IMG/VR virus record: IMGVR_UViG_3300020118_000379
Span: 1-36,214 of that record
Length of the DNA: 36,214 nucleotides
Source of the DNA: a virus
Direction: 5' to 3' (one strand)
A program made the position numbers and the translations under genes. Numbering within the stretch: the first letter of the stretch is position 1; each line of letters starts with the position of its first letter. Of this stretch, positions 1-7,290 are shown one piece after another. Below the pieces are notes generated by a model. The model was not told the DNA's origin, ran no database searches, and saw nothing but the letters and a program-made list of their open reading frames with translations.

Positions 1-672
1 GCGCTTCTTCTCGAGCGCGAAGGTGAAGTCGATCGCTTGCTGGCGCTCCTCGTCCGTCGTGGTAATGCCCGACGCGGCCATCTGGCCGTAGACGGACTTC
101 AAGCGCGCGATCCCGCGCTCCTTCGGGATCTCCATCGCGTCCTTCACGGCGTGGAACTGTGCCGAGACGAAGTCCCCGACGATCGGAACCTTCCCGATCG
201 TGTTGTCGACGAGGCTCGTGAGCCCGCCCGTGATCGCGTTGTCCGCGAGGACCGTCGCGGAGGAGGCCGAGGCGCCTTGCGTGTTCCGAATGCCCTGCCC
301 AGCCCCCTTGAGGAACTCCTGCCCGGCCGACGCGAGCATCCCCATCGGGCCGCCCGCGGTCCCCATGAAGTCCCCCGCGCCCGCGCTTCCTCCGAACATG
401 GCCGCGCCGCTGCGCCCGAGTTCGTCCACCGGGTTCTTGCGAAGCCCCGCGAGCATCCCGAGTCCCGTGCCTTCGAGCGTGCCCGACGCCGCCGGGCTTC
501 CTCCGCCAGGCTGGTTCCCCGAAGGCCCCCCGACTCCCGGCCCCGCGGCGCCCCGCATCGCACCCGCGAACCGCTGCGAGGCTCGCTGGGCGAGCTGATC
601 GAAGCGCCTGTCAAGCTCGTCAAAGAACCCCTGGGGGATCTCGATCGGGAGGACGATGCGCTCTTCAGACAT
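1..672 (-). CDS. Probable tail tape-measure protein, N-terminal part (runs off the window)
   Basis: Open reading frame of 224 codons with no stop before the left edge, so only the N-terminus is present. It starts MSEERIVLPIEIPQGFFDEL and continues with a helix-prone stretch (residues 15-40), a Gly/Ala/Pro-rich region (40-130) and a mixed region ending in FTFALEKKR. The ATG overlaps the previous stop by eight bases. Position at the end of the tail gene run, after a tube-like protein, and the Gly/Ala-rich helical composition fit a tape measure, but no diagnostic domain is visible. A minor tail protein is the alternative. Coding frame is confident; function is inferred from position. Confidence 0.6.
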   Translation of the reverse strand, partial: MSEERIVLPIEIPQGFFDELDRRFDQLAQRASQRFAGAMRGAAGPGVGGPSGNQPGGGSPAASGTLEGTGLGMLAGLRKNPVDELGRSGAAMFGGSAGAGDFMGTAGGPMGMLASAGQEFLKGAGQGIRNTQGASASSATVLADNAITGGLTSLVDNTIGKVPIVGDFVSAQFHAVKDAMEIPKERGIARLKSVYGQMAASGITTTDEERQQAIDFTFALEKKR

Positions 673-937
673 CGCCGCCCTCTTGCCCCGTCACGACGAG
701 AAGGGCGTTCACCCGTCCGTCACGACGCGATACCTCGACTCGATGCCCCGACGCGATCCACGCCCGGACGACCGAGAGCCCGTAGAAGATCACGCCCCAC
801 AAGTCGAAGCGCACGACGTCCGGCAAGAGTTCCTCGCCGCGCCGCCTCCGCTCCGCGCACCAGCGGAGCAGCGCCGCCTCGTCCCCGGGGTCGGCCGAGA
901 GGGCTCTCTCCAGCGAGCGTCTGCGCTCCTCGGCCAT
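665..937 (-). CDS. Hypothetical protein, 90 aa
   Basis: Small protein with an Arg/Glu-rich N-terminal half (MAEERRRSLERALSADPGDE, resembling a short helical repeat with a DPxD turn) and a hydrophobic centre (FDLWGVIFYGLSVVRAWI, residues 44-61) followed by a basic beta-like tail. It ends eight bases inside the tape-measure candidate. No Shine-Dalgarno sequence precedes the ATG; instead a shared promoter-like element sits 33 nt upstream, so this is probably the first gene of a leaderless transcript. Family not recognised. Confidence 0.6.
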   Translation of the reverse strand: MAEERRRSLERALSADPGDEAALLRWCAERRRRGEELLPDVVRFDLWGVIFYGLSVVRAWIASGHRVEVSRRDGRVNALLVVTGQEGGDV

Positions 938-944
938 GAGGAGC

Positions 945-989
945 AGGTTAGACGCGGCCGCGCGACCTAAATACGGCGGCAGGGGTCGC
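945..989 (-). promoter_or_regulatory. Promoter-like element, copy B (leaderless late promoter candidate)
   Basis: The minus strand carries GCGACCCCTGCCGCCGTATT (989 to 970), identical over 20 bases to an element before the portal gene at 25923. A TAACCT box lies at 950-945, eight to thirteen bases before the ATG at 937. No ribosome site is present between. The spacing is the same in two other places, so a promoter whose transcript begins at or near the start codon is the simplest reading. This copy also has GCGACC/GGTCGC inverted arms around the core. Confidence 0.55.
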
Positions 990-1022
990 GGTTTCTTGTG
1001 GACTTCCCTCGGGACGGTCGGG

Positions 1023-1028
1023 TAATAT
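1023..1028 (+). promoter_or_regulatory. Possible plus-strand -10 box
   Basis: TAATAT matches the bacterial -10 consensus well in an otherwise GC-rich stretch and precedes a small plus-strand coding remnant. No good -35 box is found at 16-18 bp; TTGTGG lies 21 bp upstream. Weak evidence. Confidence 0.3.
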
Positions 1029-1055
1029 CTCCGGGGTCAGGGCGGGATCAGGGAC

Positions 1056-1236
1056 GTCCGAGACTCGACCGACTTGACGCTCGCGGCGATCGAGGCCCTG
1101 GCGTTCGACGAGATCGGCCCCCAGAAGGCCCTCGCGATCTTCAACGGGGGTCGGGAAGGTGCTCAAGGGAGTCGAGATGCAGATCCGATGGGGCAAGGCT
1201 CAGGGCGACGGTCGTAAGGTGCTCGAACTTCGCTAG
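1056..1236 (+). pseudogene. Small plus-strand coding region split by a +1 frameshift
   Basis: Two adjacent frames both look coding (G/C in most third positions). The first reads VRDSTDLTLAAIEALAFDEI and on to ALAIFNG; the second continues GKVLKGVEMQIRWGKAQGDG to RKVLELR and a TAG at 1234. Removing one G from the run at 1146-1150 joins them into one protein of about 60 residues. No ATG or GTG start is visible in the first frame; a TTG at 1074 is possible. It is flanked by a TAATAT box and a strong hairpin terminator, so it looks like an independent unit facing the tail genes. Family unknown. The frameshift could be genuine or an assembly error. Confidence 0.45.
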
Positions 1237-1244
1237 CGGTGAGG

Positions 1245-1285
1245 ACGAGGAGCGCCCGAGGTCCGCATGACTCGGGCGTCTTCGT
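1245..1285. terminator. Bidirectional hairpin terminator
   Basis: Perfect 8-bp stem CGCCCGAG (1253-1260) and CTCGGGCG (1271-1278) around a 10-nt loop, extended outward by seven more pairs (one G-U) past a single bulged base. A T-rich run (TCTTCGTTT) follows on the plus strand and the complementary arm serves the minus strand. It lies between convergent units: the plus-strand remnant ending at 1236 and the minus-strand gene ending at 1287 that reads into it. Confidence 0.7.
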
Positions 1286-1286
1286 T

Positions 1287-2117
1287 TCACGAGGCGACGG
1301 TGATCGCGAGTCCCTCGTAGACCAGCCCGTTCCTCACCGTTTGCTGCGAGCTCCAACGATTCGGAACGACGGGAGGCGTGACTCCGAGCCCCGTGTAGGG
1401 GTCGACCGTGCAGTCGAATGCCGCGAAGAATGTATACGTGCCCGCTCCGCTTCCGCCAGGGAACGCAATGGCCGCCCCGGGGGCTGCGGCAACGAACGTG
1501 GCGACGGTCGGGTCCGTCCCGCCCTTCGACCACGAGTACCCCACGACGTCGTAGCGCGTCGGGAGCGTGAAGGAGATCGCCGCGGCCGTCGCGCCCTTGA
1601 GGAGCCTCACGGGTGGGTAGAAAGGGAACGTGGGGAAGTTCGACGCGATGATGTCCAGCGTCCTCTCGGCGATCGCCGAGAGTTCTCGCCCCGCGTCGCT
1701 CGTCGGCTGCGCCCCCTGAGGCCGAGGACGCGCGACGAACCCGAGCTGGCTCGCGATCGCGCCCTTGATGAAAGGCTCAATCTCGACGACTCCCCGGCCC
1801 CTCGAGGACCCGAGGTCTACTCGGTTCCCCCCCAGAACGGCCTCCCCGCCCGACTGAGAGGTCGTGTTCGCCGCGAAGAGGTAGAGGCCCCACCGCTGTT
1901 CCTCGATGACGTCCCCGGCGTTCTCCGCGGGGTCGCGCGTCGTCTCGACGTGGATGAAGGCGAAGGGCGCGACGGCCGCCTGGTGGAAGAAGTCCGGGGG
2001 CGCCTTCACGCCCGCGGCGACCCTCGAAAGCATCGGCTCCTTGAGACCGTCTGCCCACTTGAGAGGCGTCGGGCCTGAGAGGATCGAGATGAGCTGGTTC
2101 GTCACGATGGCGATCAC
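1287..2117 (-). CDS. Tail-region structural protein, 276 aa
   Basis: GTG start chosen because GGAGGG lies about 8 nt upstream and it directly follows the previous stop; translation further upstream is Arg/Gly-rich shadow sequence. The N-terminal 170 residues are mixed alpha/beta (VIAIVTNQLISILSGPTPLK near the start, then GLYLFAANTTSQSGGEAVLG). The C-terminal third is beta-rich and Gly/Thr-rich (YTFFAAFDCTVDPYTGLGV), like an appended Ig-like or jelly-roll domain. Its place between a tube-like protein and the tape-measure candidate suggests a tail terminator or tail-tip component, but I do not recognise a specific family. Confidence 0.6.
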   Translation of the reverse strand: MIAIVTNQLISILSGPTPLKWADGLKEPMLSRVAAGVKAPPDFFHQAAVAPFAFIHVETTRDPAENAGDVIEEQRWGLYLFAANTTSQSGGEAVLGGNRVDLGSSRGRGVVEIEPFIKGAIASQLGFVARPRPQGAQPTSDAGRELSAIAERTLDIIASNFPTFPFYPPVRLLKGATAAAISFTLPTRYDVVGYSWSKGGTDPTVATFVAAAPGAAIAFPGGSGAGTYTFFAAFDCTVDPYTGLGVTPPVVPNRWSSQQTVRNGLVYEGLAITVAS

Positions 2118-2122
2118 GCGCG

Positions 2123-2410
2123 CTACCCTCCGGCCCGGCGGGCTTCCTCGACGGCGCCGCGCGCCGCTCGCTGGAGCGCTTCCTCGCGGGAGAGCGGGGC
2201 ACTCGGCGCGACCTCGCCCACGGCCGCCGCGAGCGCCTTGGCGATCATCATCGCGGACAAGGCGGCGCGCTCCTCCTCGATCCGATCCGCTGCTACTTGG
2301 AGCGCCCGCTTGGTCTCCTGGGGGAGGGAGTTCCACGCCTCGAGCGAGACCGTCCCACCGCACCGGAGGAAGTGGAAAGCTTGGAGCGCGTCCTCGGCGA
2401 GATCCGTCAT
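2123..2410 (-). CDS. Hypothetical tail-region protein, 95 aa
   Basis: Almost entirely helical, acidic and alanine-rich protein (MTDLAEDALQAFHFLRCGGT at the start, then long Ala/Glu helices ending EEARRAGG). The ATG overlaps the stop of the tube-like protein (ATGA), indicating translational coupling. Tail assembly chaperones occupy the slot between tube and tape measure in many siphophages and are small and helical, so that is a possible role, but there is no sequence match I can point to and no slippery frameshift site was seen. Confidence 0.55.
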   Translation of the reverse strand: MTDLAEDALQAFHFLRCGGTVSLEAWNSLPQETKRALQVAADRIEEERAALSAMMIAKALAAAVGEVAPSAPLSREEALQRAARGAVEEARRAGG

Positions 2411-2988
2411 GCGACCAGACTCAAGTCCTGTAGCTTCGCCATTCTGATGTCGACCCCCGTCGTGGGGTCCATGCCGGCGTAGACGACGAGCGCGCTCTCT
2501 CGCGTCTTATCGATGCTTCTTTCGAGCTCGAGCTTGGGCGTCGAGCACCAGAGGGGATACGCCAGGAGGCAGCTCTCGTTCTCGGGATCGTCCGCGGCGT
2601 GAAGGAGCGGCCCCGACGCCACGACGATCCCGGGCGCGAGGGACGTCTGACCCGCGCGCGAGGCCGTGAGGATGTTCGCCCCCACGTAGCCGTTCGGGCT
2701 CGTCGTCGAGCTCGCCCAGACGAGTCCCTCCACGTCCGGGTCGTACTGGACCATGATGATGGCGATCCCGACCGCGACGCCTCCGCGGTACGCCCCGATC
2801 TTGTCGCGCCCGTGCGCCTCGGAGTCGCGGAAGGCGACGCGCTCCTCCTTCCAGACGTGCACGGCCCGCTTGATCCCGAGCTCCTTCCCGCCGTACGGCG
2901 CGGCGCCGGCCGCCATGCCGGCCGTCGTGACGCCGAGGTAGAGCTTGCCGGGGAGCGAGAGGACGAGGGAGGGATCAGCGGCGCTCAC
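2407..2988 (-). CDS. Probable major tail (tube) protein, 193 aa
   Basis: GTG start overlapping the previous stop by four bases. Starts MSAADPSLVLSLPGKLYLGV and is beta-rich throughout with alternating hydrophobics, e.g. GVAVGIAIIMVQYDPDVEG near residues 70-88 and LVVYAGMDPTTGVDIRMAKL near the C-terminus. Size and position (after connector proteins, before a small helical protein and the tape-measure candidate) match a siphovirus tail tube subunit. No specific family signature is certain, so function rests mainly on synteny. Confidence 0.5.
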   Translation of the reverse strand: MSAADPSLVLSLPGKLYLGVTTAGMAAGAAPYGGKELGIKRAVHVWKEERVAFRDSEAHGRDKIGAYRGGVAVGIAIIMVQYDPDVEGLVWASSTTSPNGYVGANILTASRAGQTSLAPGIVVASGPLLHAADDPENESCLLAYPLWCSTPKLELERSIDKTRESALVVYAGMDPTTGVDIRMAKLQDLSLVA

Positions 2989-3614
2989 GGCGCGGGCGAG
3001 GACGCAGCCGCGGCGCGCGCGGCGAGTGCCGCCTCGTGCTTCTCGGCGAACGTGGGCTCTTGCTCGTCGTGGGCGTCGTGCGCGTCGACGAACGCCTTCG
3101 CGAGCGCGAGGTCAGGTGTGAGGTCCGGGCCGGACGGGTTCCCGCGCGTCGGGGGAGGGATGGGGCCGATCTTCTCGGCCGCCGCGCGCAGGTCGGCGAT
3201 GTTCGTGACGTCCTTCCCGAGAAGGGCGTTGATCTTCTCCGCCGCCCCGAGGCCTTCCTGGATGATCTCCTGGCGCGAGGGCGCCGTCGCGGGCGTCGAG
3301 GCGGGAGGAACGGGGAGCGCCTTCGCCTCGCCGAGCGCCGGCGCAGGCTTGACCTTGTACTTGGGCTCGCCCGGCCAGAGGAGCGTGTAGAGCCCGTCGG
3401 GCCCCTGGTCGAACCGCGCCCCCTCGGGGATCTCCTCGATGCCGAACTCGAGCCCGAACGCGACGCAGACCGCGGTCATCCGCGACTTCTGCTCCGCTCG
3501 GATCTCGTTGATCTGCCGCTGGAGCTCCTCCGCGTCCTCGTCCAGGAGGTCGCTCGCTCGCTTCGAGCTCTCCACGAGGAGCGACTGCATCTTGTTCAGC
3601 CGGAAGACCGCCAC
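2985..3614 (-). CDS. Hypothetical protein with N-terminal coiled coil, 209 aa
   Basis: GTG start chosen because AGAGG lies 6-8 nt upstream; the extra residues before it look non-coding. Residues 10-45 form a strongly charged helix (LLDEDAEELQRQINEIRAEQ) likely to be a coiled coil, followed by a small folded segment around GLEFGIEEIPEGARFDQGPD, then a Pro/Ala-rich linker (PPASTPATAPS) and an Ala-rich C-terminus. It overlaps the next gene by four bases. First gene of the tail sub-operon after the plus-strand island; function unknown, perhaps a tail or connector accessory protein. Confidence 0.6.
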   Translation of the reverse strand: MAVFRLNKMQSLLVESSKRASDLLDEDAEELQRQINEIRAEQKSRMTAVCVAFGLEFGIEEIPEGARFDQGPDGLYTLLWPGEPKYKVKPAPALGEAKALPVPPASTPATAPSRQEIIQEGLGAAEKINALLGKDVTNIADLRAAAEKIGPIPPPTRGNPSGPDLTPDLALAKAFVDAHDAHDEQEPTFAEKHEAALAARAAAASSPAP

Positions 3615-3746
3615 GCGCTCGCCTCTCTTTCCCGGGCCGAGTCTACCCCGGGCGAGGCCGCGAGACAACGCGCCGCCTTCAGGGAAGGAATCCGGCTCGA
3701 TGCTGCGAGATTCTCCACGGGGACCACGGGACTTACGGGAGCCTCG

Positions 3747-3755
3747 TGCTATTAG
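3747..3755 (+). promoter_or_regulatory. Possible extended -10 promoter for the 3821-4968 unit
   Basis: TGCTATTAG resembles an extended -10 (TGnTATAAT) and is similar to TGCTATTGT just before the HNH gene at 7331. The 206-bp gap 3615-3820 between divergent genes otherwise shows only a TATCTA box (about 3798) and the ribosome site of the next gene. Weak evidence. Confidence 0.3.
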
Positions 3756-3820
3756 GGGTGGAGGCGGGTAATGGGGCCTTCGCGCAGAAAGTTCTCCTAT
3801 CTATGGAGGACACACCACCC

Positions 3821-3955
3821 ATGAGCGCGACGGTCAAGGTTCTCGACGAGACGATCTTCACGGACGGGTCGGGGGTCTCGGGTCTCTACGAGGTCTACGG
3901 GCTCAAGTTCGCCGGCAGCCACGAGACCGCCGCAGCCTCGAAGGGAGCGAAGTAA
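3821..3955 (+). CDS. Hypothetical small protein, 44 aa
   Basis: ATG preceded by GGAGGA ten bases upstream. The peptide starts MSATVKVLDETIFTDGSGVS, continues with GLYEVYGLKFAG and ends ASKGAK; a short beta-rich protein with a charged tail. First gene of a four-gene plus-strand unit set inside the minus-strand tail region. No family recognised. The good ribosome site and the next ATG one base after its stop make it likely to be real. Confidence 0.6.
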   Translation: MSATVKVLDETIFTDGSGVSGLYEVYGLKFAGSHETAAASKGAK

Positions 3956-3956
3956 C

Positions 3957-4577
3957 ATGGACGCGACGATCAGGACGCTCGAGACGGCGGTTGCGAACGG
4001 CGAGACGGGTGCGAAGGCGGCGCTTCGGCGAGCCAAGAACCGGATCGGGGAGGGGGAGCGCGCCTACTGCCTCGTGCTCGTTCGCGAGGTCATCGGGGAC
4101 CGGGAGCACGGGAGCTTCGCCGCGCACGCCGCGGGGCTCCGCGCCGTCTTGAAGCGCCACGGCGCCGCCAAGCTCGGGAGCGCCAAGGCGACGATCCGGA
4201 CCCAAAGCTACTCGATGTGCTCGTCGCTCGGCTTCGAGGTCGAGACGACGCGCTCGCAGCCCCACACGAACGAGCGGGGCTACTCCTACATGATCCAGAC
4301 GAGCCAGGAGGGCCAGGACGAGGCGGACCTGCTCGCGAAGATCTCCGGCCTCTGGGGCTTCCGGGTGTCGCGTCAGGACTCGATCGAGGTCTGGCAGGAG
4401 GACGGGGAGAAGTGGGACGCGGGCATGGACTACGGCCCGAAGGGACAGGGGCCGAGCCTCGCCCCGGAGGACCACGAGGTGTTCCTCGCCGCCTTCCTCA
4501 AGGTCGAGACGAAGAAGCGCGCGAAGCGAGACCAGCAGGTCTCCTCGGCTGCGCCGGACGAGCGCGTGAGCTCGTGA
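3957..4577 (+). CDS. Hypothetical protein, 206 aa
   Basis: Starts one base after the stop of the 44-aa gene. N-terminal half is helical and basic (AALRRAKNRIGEGERAYCLV), giving way to a mixed region with RTQSYSMCSSLGFEVETTRS and GYSYMIQTSQEG, then an acidic, Trp-rich part (VWQEDGEKWDAGMDYGPKG) and a Lys/Arg-rich tail. Composition suggests a soluble cytoplasmic protein. I do not recognise a domain. Codon use (G/C in third positions) matches its neighbours. Ends in a four-base overlap with the next GTG. Confidence 0.65.
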   Translation: MDATIRTLETAVANGETGAKAALRRAKNRIGEGERAYCLVLVREVIGDREHGSFAAHAAGLRAVLKRHGAAKLGSAKATIRTQSYSMCSSLGFEVETTRSQPHTNERGYSYMIQTSQEGQDEADLLAKISGLWGFRVSRQDSIEVWQEDGEKWDAGMDYGPKGQGPSLAPEDHEVFLAAFLKVETKKRAKRDQQVSSAAPDERVSS

Positions 4578-4744
4578 GGACGCTCAGGATTCACCAGTTC
4601 CCGCCGGAGAGCGTCCCGGACCTCTGGATCGCCACCGTCTACGAGGGCAAGACGATCGTCGACACCTTCGAGGGGTCGAGCGAGACCGAGGCCCGGGACC
4701 TCGCGACGGACGCTTACCCCGAGCTCCGGGCGGTGAGCTCGTGA
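4574..4744 (+). CDS. Hypothetical protein, 56 aa
   Basis: GTG start in a GTGA overlap with the previous stop. Short mixed protein: MRTLRIHQFPPESVPDLWIA, then TVYEGKTIVDTFEGSSETEA, then RDLATDAYPELRAVSS. The pattern of two beta strands, an acidic loop and a helix looks like a compact small domain. Translationally coupled to both neighbours. Function unknown. Confidence 0.6.
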   Translation: MRTLRIHQFPPESVPDLWIATVYEGKTIVDTFEGSSETEARDLATDAYPELRAVSS

Positions 4745-4968
4745 GCGCCCCGGGCATCTGCTCCTTTTGGGAGCGCCAGGAGCACCGAGGGGCCGACGAC
4801 GAGATGGGAGGGGGCAACCGCTTCTGCAAGAGCCCGATGTGCCGGAGACCCTTCGAGCGCGACCCGCTCCGGACGACCCCGGAGGACTTCTGCGCCGCGT
4901 GCGCGGAGAAGATCGCCTCGCTCTGGAACGAGCTCCGCGCGATGGCGGCGCTCGCTCCGCTCGGGTAG
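4741..4968 (+). CDS. Small zinc-finger-like protein, 75 aa
   Basis: GTG start in a GTGA overlap. Contains Cys7, then CKSPMC (residues 29-34) and CAAC (50-53), the spacing of a treble-clef or zinc-ribbon site, followed by a short helix (EKIASLWNELRAMAALAPLG). Probably a small metal-stabilised adaptor or DNA-associated protein. Last gene of the unit before a hairpin terminator; related in style, not obviously in sequence, to the cysteine-rich small proteins at 18030-18606. Confidence 0.6.
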   Translation: MSAPGICSFWERQEHRGADDEMGGGNRFCKSPMCRRPFERDPLRTTPEDFCAACAEKIASLWNELRAMAALAPLG

Positions 4969-5030
4969 GATGCCGGACCTCGGGCGTCCATCACCGCCCT
5001 CCACAAGACCCGGTCGCAAGATCGGTAGCT

Positions 5031-5070
5031 CCCGCGGCGAGCGTGATGGCTCGCTCGCGGGGGCGCCTTT
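5031..5070 (+). terminator. Hairpin between the 3821 unit and the HNH gene
   Basis: CCCGCGGCGAGC (5031-5042) pairs with GCTCGC-T-CGCGGG (5049-5061) giving a 12-bp stem with one bulged T and a 6-nt loop, followed by GGCGCCTTT. Likely a terminator or attenuator. An in-frame ATG at 5046 lies in the loop, one reason to prefer the HNH start at 5085. Confidence 0.45.
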
Positions 5071-5084
5071 ACCGGGAGACGAGC

Positions 5085-5624
5085 ATGGCGAAACCCCGCA
5101 TCGGAAGCCACTACTCGCGCGACGTGCGCGGCGCGAAGAACCCAAACCATCGTCACGGCTCGCACGGGACACCGCTCTATGCCCTGTGGCTGAGGATCAA
5201 GAGCCGGTGCTTCAATGCGCGAGAGCCGGGCTGGAAGAACTACGGTGGCCGAGGCATTCGCCTCGCCTCGGAGTGGACAAACGACTTCGTCGCCTTCCGC
5301 GACTGGATCCTCGCGAACCTCGGGCCGTGCCCTGCTGCCTCCTCGCTCGACCGGATCGACAACGATGGGAACTACGAGCCCGGGAACCTCCGCTGGGCCG
5401 ACCATTCGACCCAGATGAGGAACACTCGCGTTACCCGGCTCATCACACATCCGGTTACCGGCGAGACTAAGCCCATCGGCGAATGGGCAGACATGACGGG
5501 CCTCAAAACGGCCACGATCGAGAATCGGATCTCCCGTCTCGGATGGTCGATCACCGAAGCCCTAGCAACGCCTGCTCGCGACTGGGGACGCCCGTCTACA
5601 AGGGCTCGGCGATCGTCCCGTTGA
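5085..5624 (+). CDS. HNH-type endonuclease, probable free-standing homing gene
   Basis: ATG at 5085 with GGGAG about 9 nt upstream; 179 aa. The core reads LYALWLRIKSRCFNAREPGW, then GGRGIRL, WTNDFVAFRDWI, LDRIDNDGNYEPGNLRWAD. The last segment (D-R-I-D-N-D-G-x-Y-E-P-x-N-L-R-W) is a signature of a phage HNH-like nuclease family, where the conserved acidic and Asn residues form a beta-beta-alpha metal site. The C-terminus has a repeat-like DNA-contact region (HPVTGETKPIGEWADMTG). Clearly homologous to the gene at 7331. It lies opposite the structural genes and overlaps the 3' end of the tail gene by 29 bases, the usual placement of a homing gene beside a conserved structural gene. Confidence 0.75.
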   Translation: MAKPRIGSHYSRDVRGAKNPNHRHGSHGTPLYALWLRIKSRCFNAREPGWKNYGGRGIRLASEWTNDFVAFRDWILANLGPCPAASSLDRIDNDGNYEPGNLRWADHSTQMRNTRVTRLITHPVTGETKPIGEWADMTGLKTATIENRISRLGWSITEALATPARDWGRPSTRARRSSR

Positions 5625-7290
5625 AAAGCAAAAGCGAAGCATCGGCCACCCCGCCCGTGTTGGTAGTTGTCGCGTTCCCCGCCACGGTCGCGTAGTAGTA
5701 CGGGGTCGCTGCCGGGCCCACGTCGTCGGCCTTGCTCATGTAGAGGTAACGGTTCGTCGTTCCTCCAGCGCCGGTCGCGATGGCGCTCAAGTCTGCGGCC
5801 TTCGTCCCGTCGAACACGACGATCGCGCTCGGAGGGCCCAGGGCGGTCTCACCCGCGGCGTTCGTGAACGAGACCCAGAAGCGGTGCGCGCCGGCCGTGA
5901 TCGTCCCGCCCGTCGCGCTCACAGCGACCGTCGGCGCGGTCGCGGGGGCCGCGCCGACCGCGGCGCTCGGGAGGTAGAACCCCGGCTGGCTCAGACGGAT
6001 CCAGTTGGCGACCTTCTTCGGCGGGCTCGGCTCGGTGTCGACCGCCGTGATGGTGTCGTTCACGATCCAGGCCGTCGTCCCCCCGACGAGCCAGAAGAGC
6101 GAGCCCCCGATGTTCTGGAATGGGGCCCAGCAGAAGTCGTCGAGCTTGAGCGTCCCCGAGGCGAGCGTGACGGTGAGCGTGACGGCGAGGTTCGCCTGCT
6201 CGAAGTTGATCGCCCAGAGGTTCTTGTCGAGCGTCGGCAGGAGCGTCTTCCACCCGACCTCGCCCGTGAAGGTGTGCGACCACGACTTCGACCCGATCGC
6301 GACGGTGAACGATCCGACCGCGGTCCCGATCGAGGCGTTGTAGGCGATCTGGTTCAGGAACGCCGTGAGGGCGATCGCGCCGGAGTTGCTCGAGATCTTC
6401 TGCGTGATCGTGACGCTCGCCGTGATGCTCAGAGACCCCGGGGTCGTCCCCTCCTGCTGCGAGGCGCGGTAGTAGTTCGTCGTGTCGACGCTCATCGACG
6501 CCGCGAGGCCCGAGGTCTGGGTCCACCCCGTCAGGACGAAGCTCGACGTCGCGCCCGTCCCGGTGAACTGCGAGAAGGAGGAGTTCTGGATGAGCGCCTG
6601 GGTCGTGTCGGCCGAGATCCCGACGAGCCCTTGTTGCCCCGTCGCGATGAGCCCCGAGCCATAGCCCGAGACGTACCACGAGAGGGCGTCCTTGAAGGGC
6701 TGCCCCTCCGCCTTGAAGACCTCCTGGCCGGAGAGCGTCCCCGACTGAGCGTCGTTTGTGCAGGTGAAGTTGATCGTCTCGGCGAAGCCGCCCTCGAGCG
6801 GGAACCCGTACGCGTCCGTGTTGAGCCGGTAGAGGGTCCCGTTGCCCACGTTCGATGCGCCGTACGTCGGGGTGCCGCGCGTAAGGCCGCGCGAGACGAC
6901 GATCGGCTGGGACTTGAAAGCCGCCGCGTTCAGGTTCTGCGCCATGAAGAGGTAGAGCTTCGCGAGCGCCGCCTGGGGGTTCACCTGGGGAACCCCGACG
7001 CCTCCGAGGCCGAGCGTCTTGGCGAACTCGAGCCAGATCGGGGGGAAGAGCGCCCCCGCGTTCACGAGGCTCTGGGAGAAGGAGGCGCGCAGCCCCTGCT
7101 CCGCCGTCGTGTACGCCGGAGCGTTGTTGCTGTCGAAGGGGATCGCGTCCGTGAGGATCACGGCCTCTTGCGTGATGAACCCCGCCGCGGCCGTGTTGAC
7201 GAGCGAGAGCCGCTGGTCCTCGACGAGCTTGACGCTCTCCGTGACGCGGAGACCAGCCGTGTAAAAGTTTGTAACGACTACGGTTGCCAC
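5596..7290 (-). CDS. Large tail-region structural protein, 564 aa
   Basis: GTG start with AAGGGGA about 8 nt upstream. Residues 1-200 are mixed alpha/beta (starts MATVVVTNFYTAGLRVTESV). Residues 200-400 are beta-rich with the look of a carbohydrate-binding jelly roll (SFSQFTGTGATSSFVLTGW near 238; LKLDDFCWAPFQNIGG near 380). A C-terminal fibronectin-like segment follows (AGAHRFWVSFTNAAGETALG). The aromatic-rich beta domains suggest a virion surface or tail-adhesion role such as a baseplate or fibre-associated protein; a family assignment is not possible by eye. Flanked on both sides by plus-strand HNH genes. Confidence 0.6.
   Translation of the reverse strand: MATVVVTNFYTAGLRVTESVKLVEDQRLSLVNTAAAGFITQEAVILTDAIPFDSNNAPAYTTAEQGLRASFSQSLVNAGALFPPIWLEFAKTLGLGGVGVPQVNPQAALAKLYLFMAQNLNAAAFKSQPIVVSRGLTRGTPTYGASNVGNGTLYRLNTDAYGFPLEGGFAETINFTCTNDAQSGTLSGQEVFKAEGQPFKDALSWYVSGYGSGLIATGQQGLVGISADTTQALIQNSSFSQFTGTGATSSFVLTGWTQTSGLAASMSVDTTNYYRASQQEGTTPGSLSITASVTITQKISSNSGAIALTAFLNQIAYNASIGTAVGSFTVAIGSKSWSHTFTGEVGWKTLLPTLDKNLWAINFEQANLAVTLTVTLASGTLKLDDFCWAPFQNIGGSLFWLVGGTTAWIVNDTITAVDTEPSPPKKVANWIRLSQPGFYLPSAAVGAAPATAPTVAVSATGGTITAGAHRFWVSFTNAAGETALGPPSAIVVFDGTKAADLSAIATGAGGTTNRYLYMSKADDVGPAATPYYYATVAGNATTTNTGGVADASLLLFNGTIAEPL

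Noticed and set aside
37-939. Long plus-strand open frame at the left end
   Set aside because: It is Arg/Pro-rich and antisense to the tape-measure candidate and the 90-aa gene, whose frames have normal composition and coupling; a shadow caused by high GC.
998-1270. 90-codon plus-strand GTG frame over the mini-unit
   Set aside because: Its translation is Arg/Pro/Gly-rich; the other two frames together give a normal-looking protein.
4970-5470. 166-codon plus-strand frame starting right after the zinc-finger gene
   Set aside because: From 5085 on it is a shadow of the HNH gene in another frame; the first 38 codons cross the hairpin and show no coding pattern.
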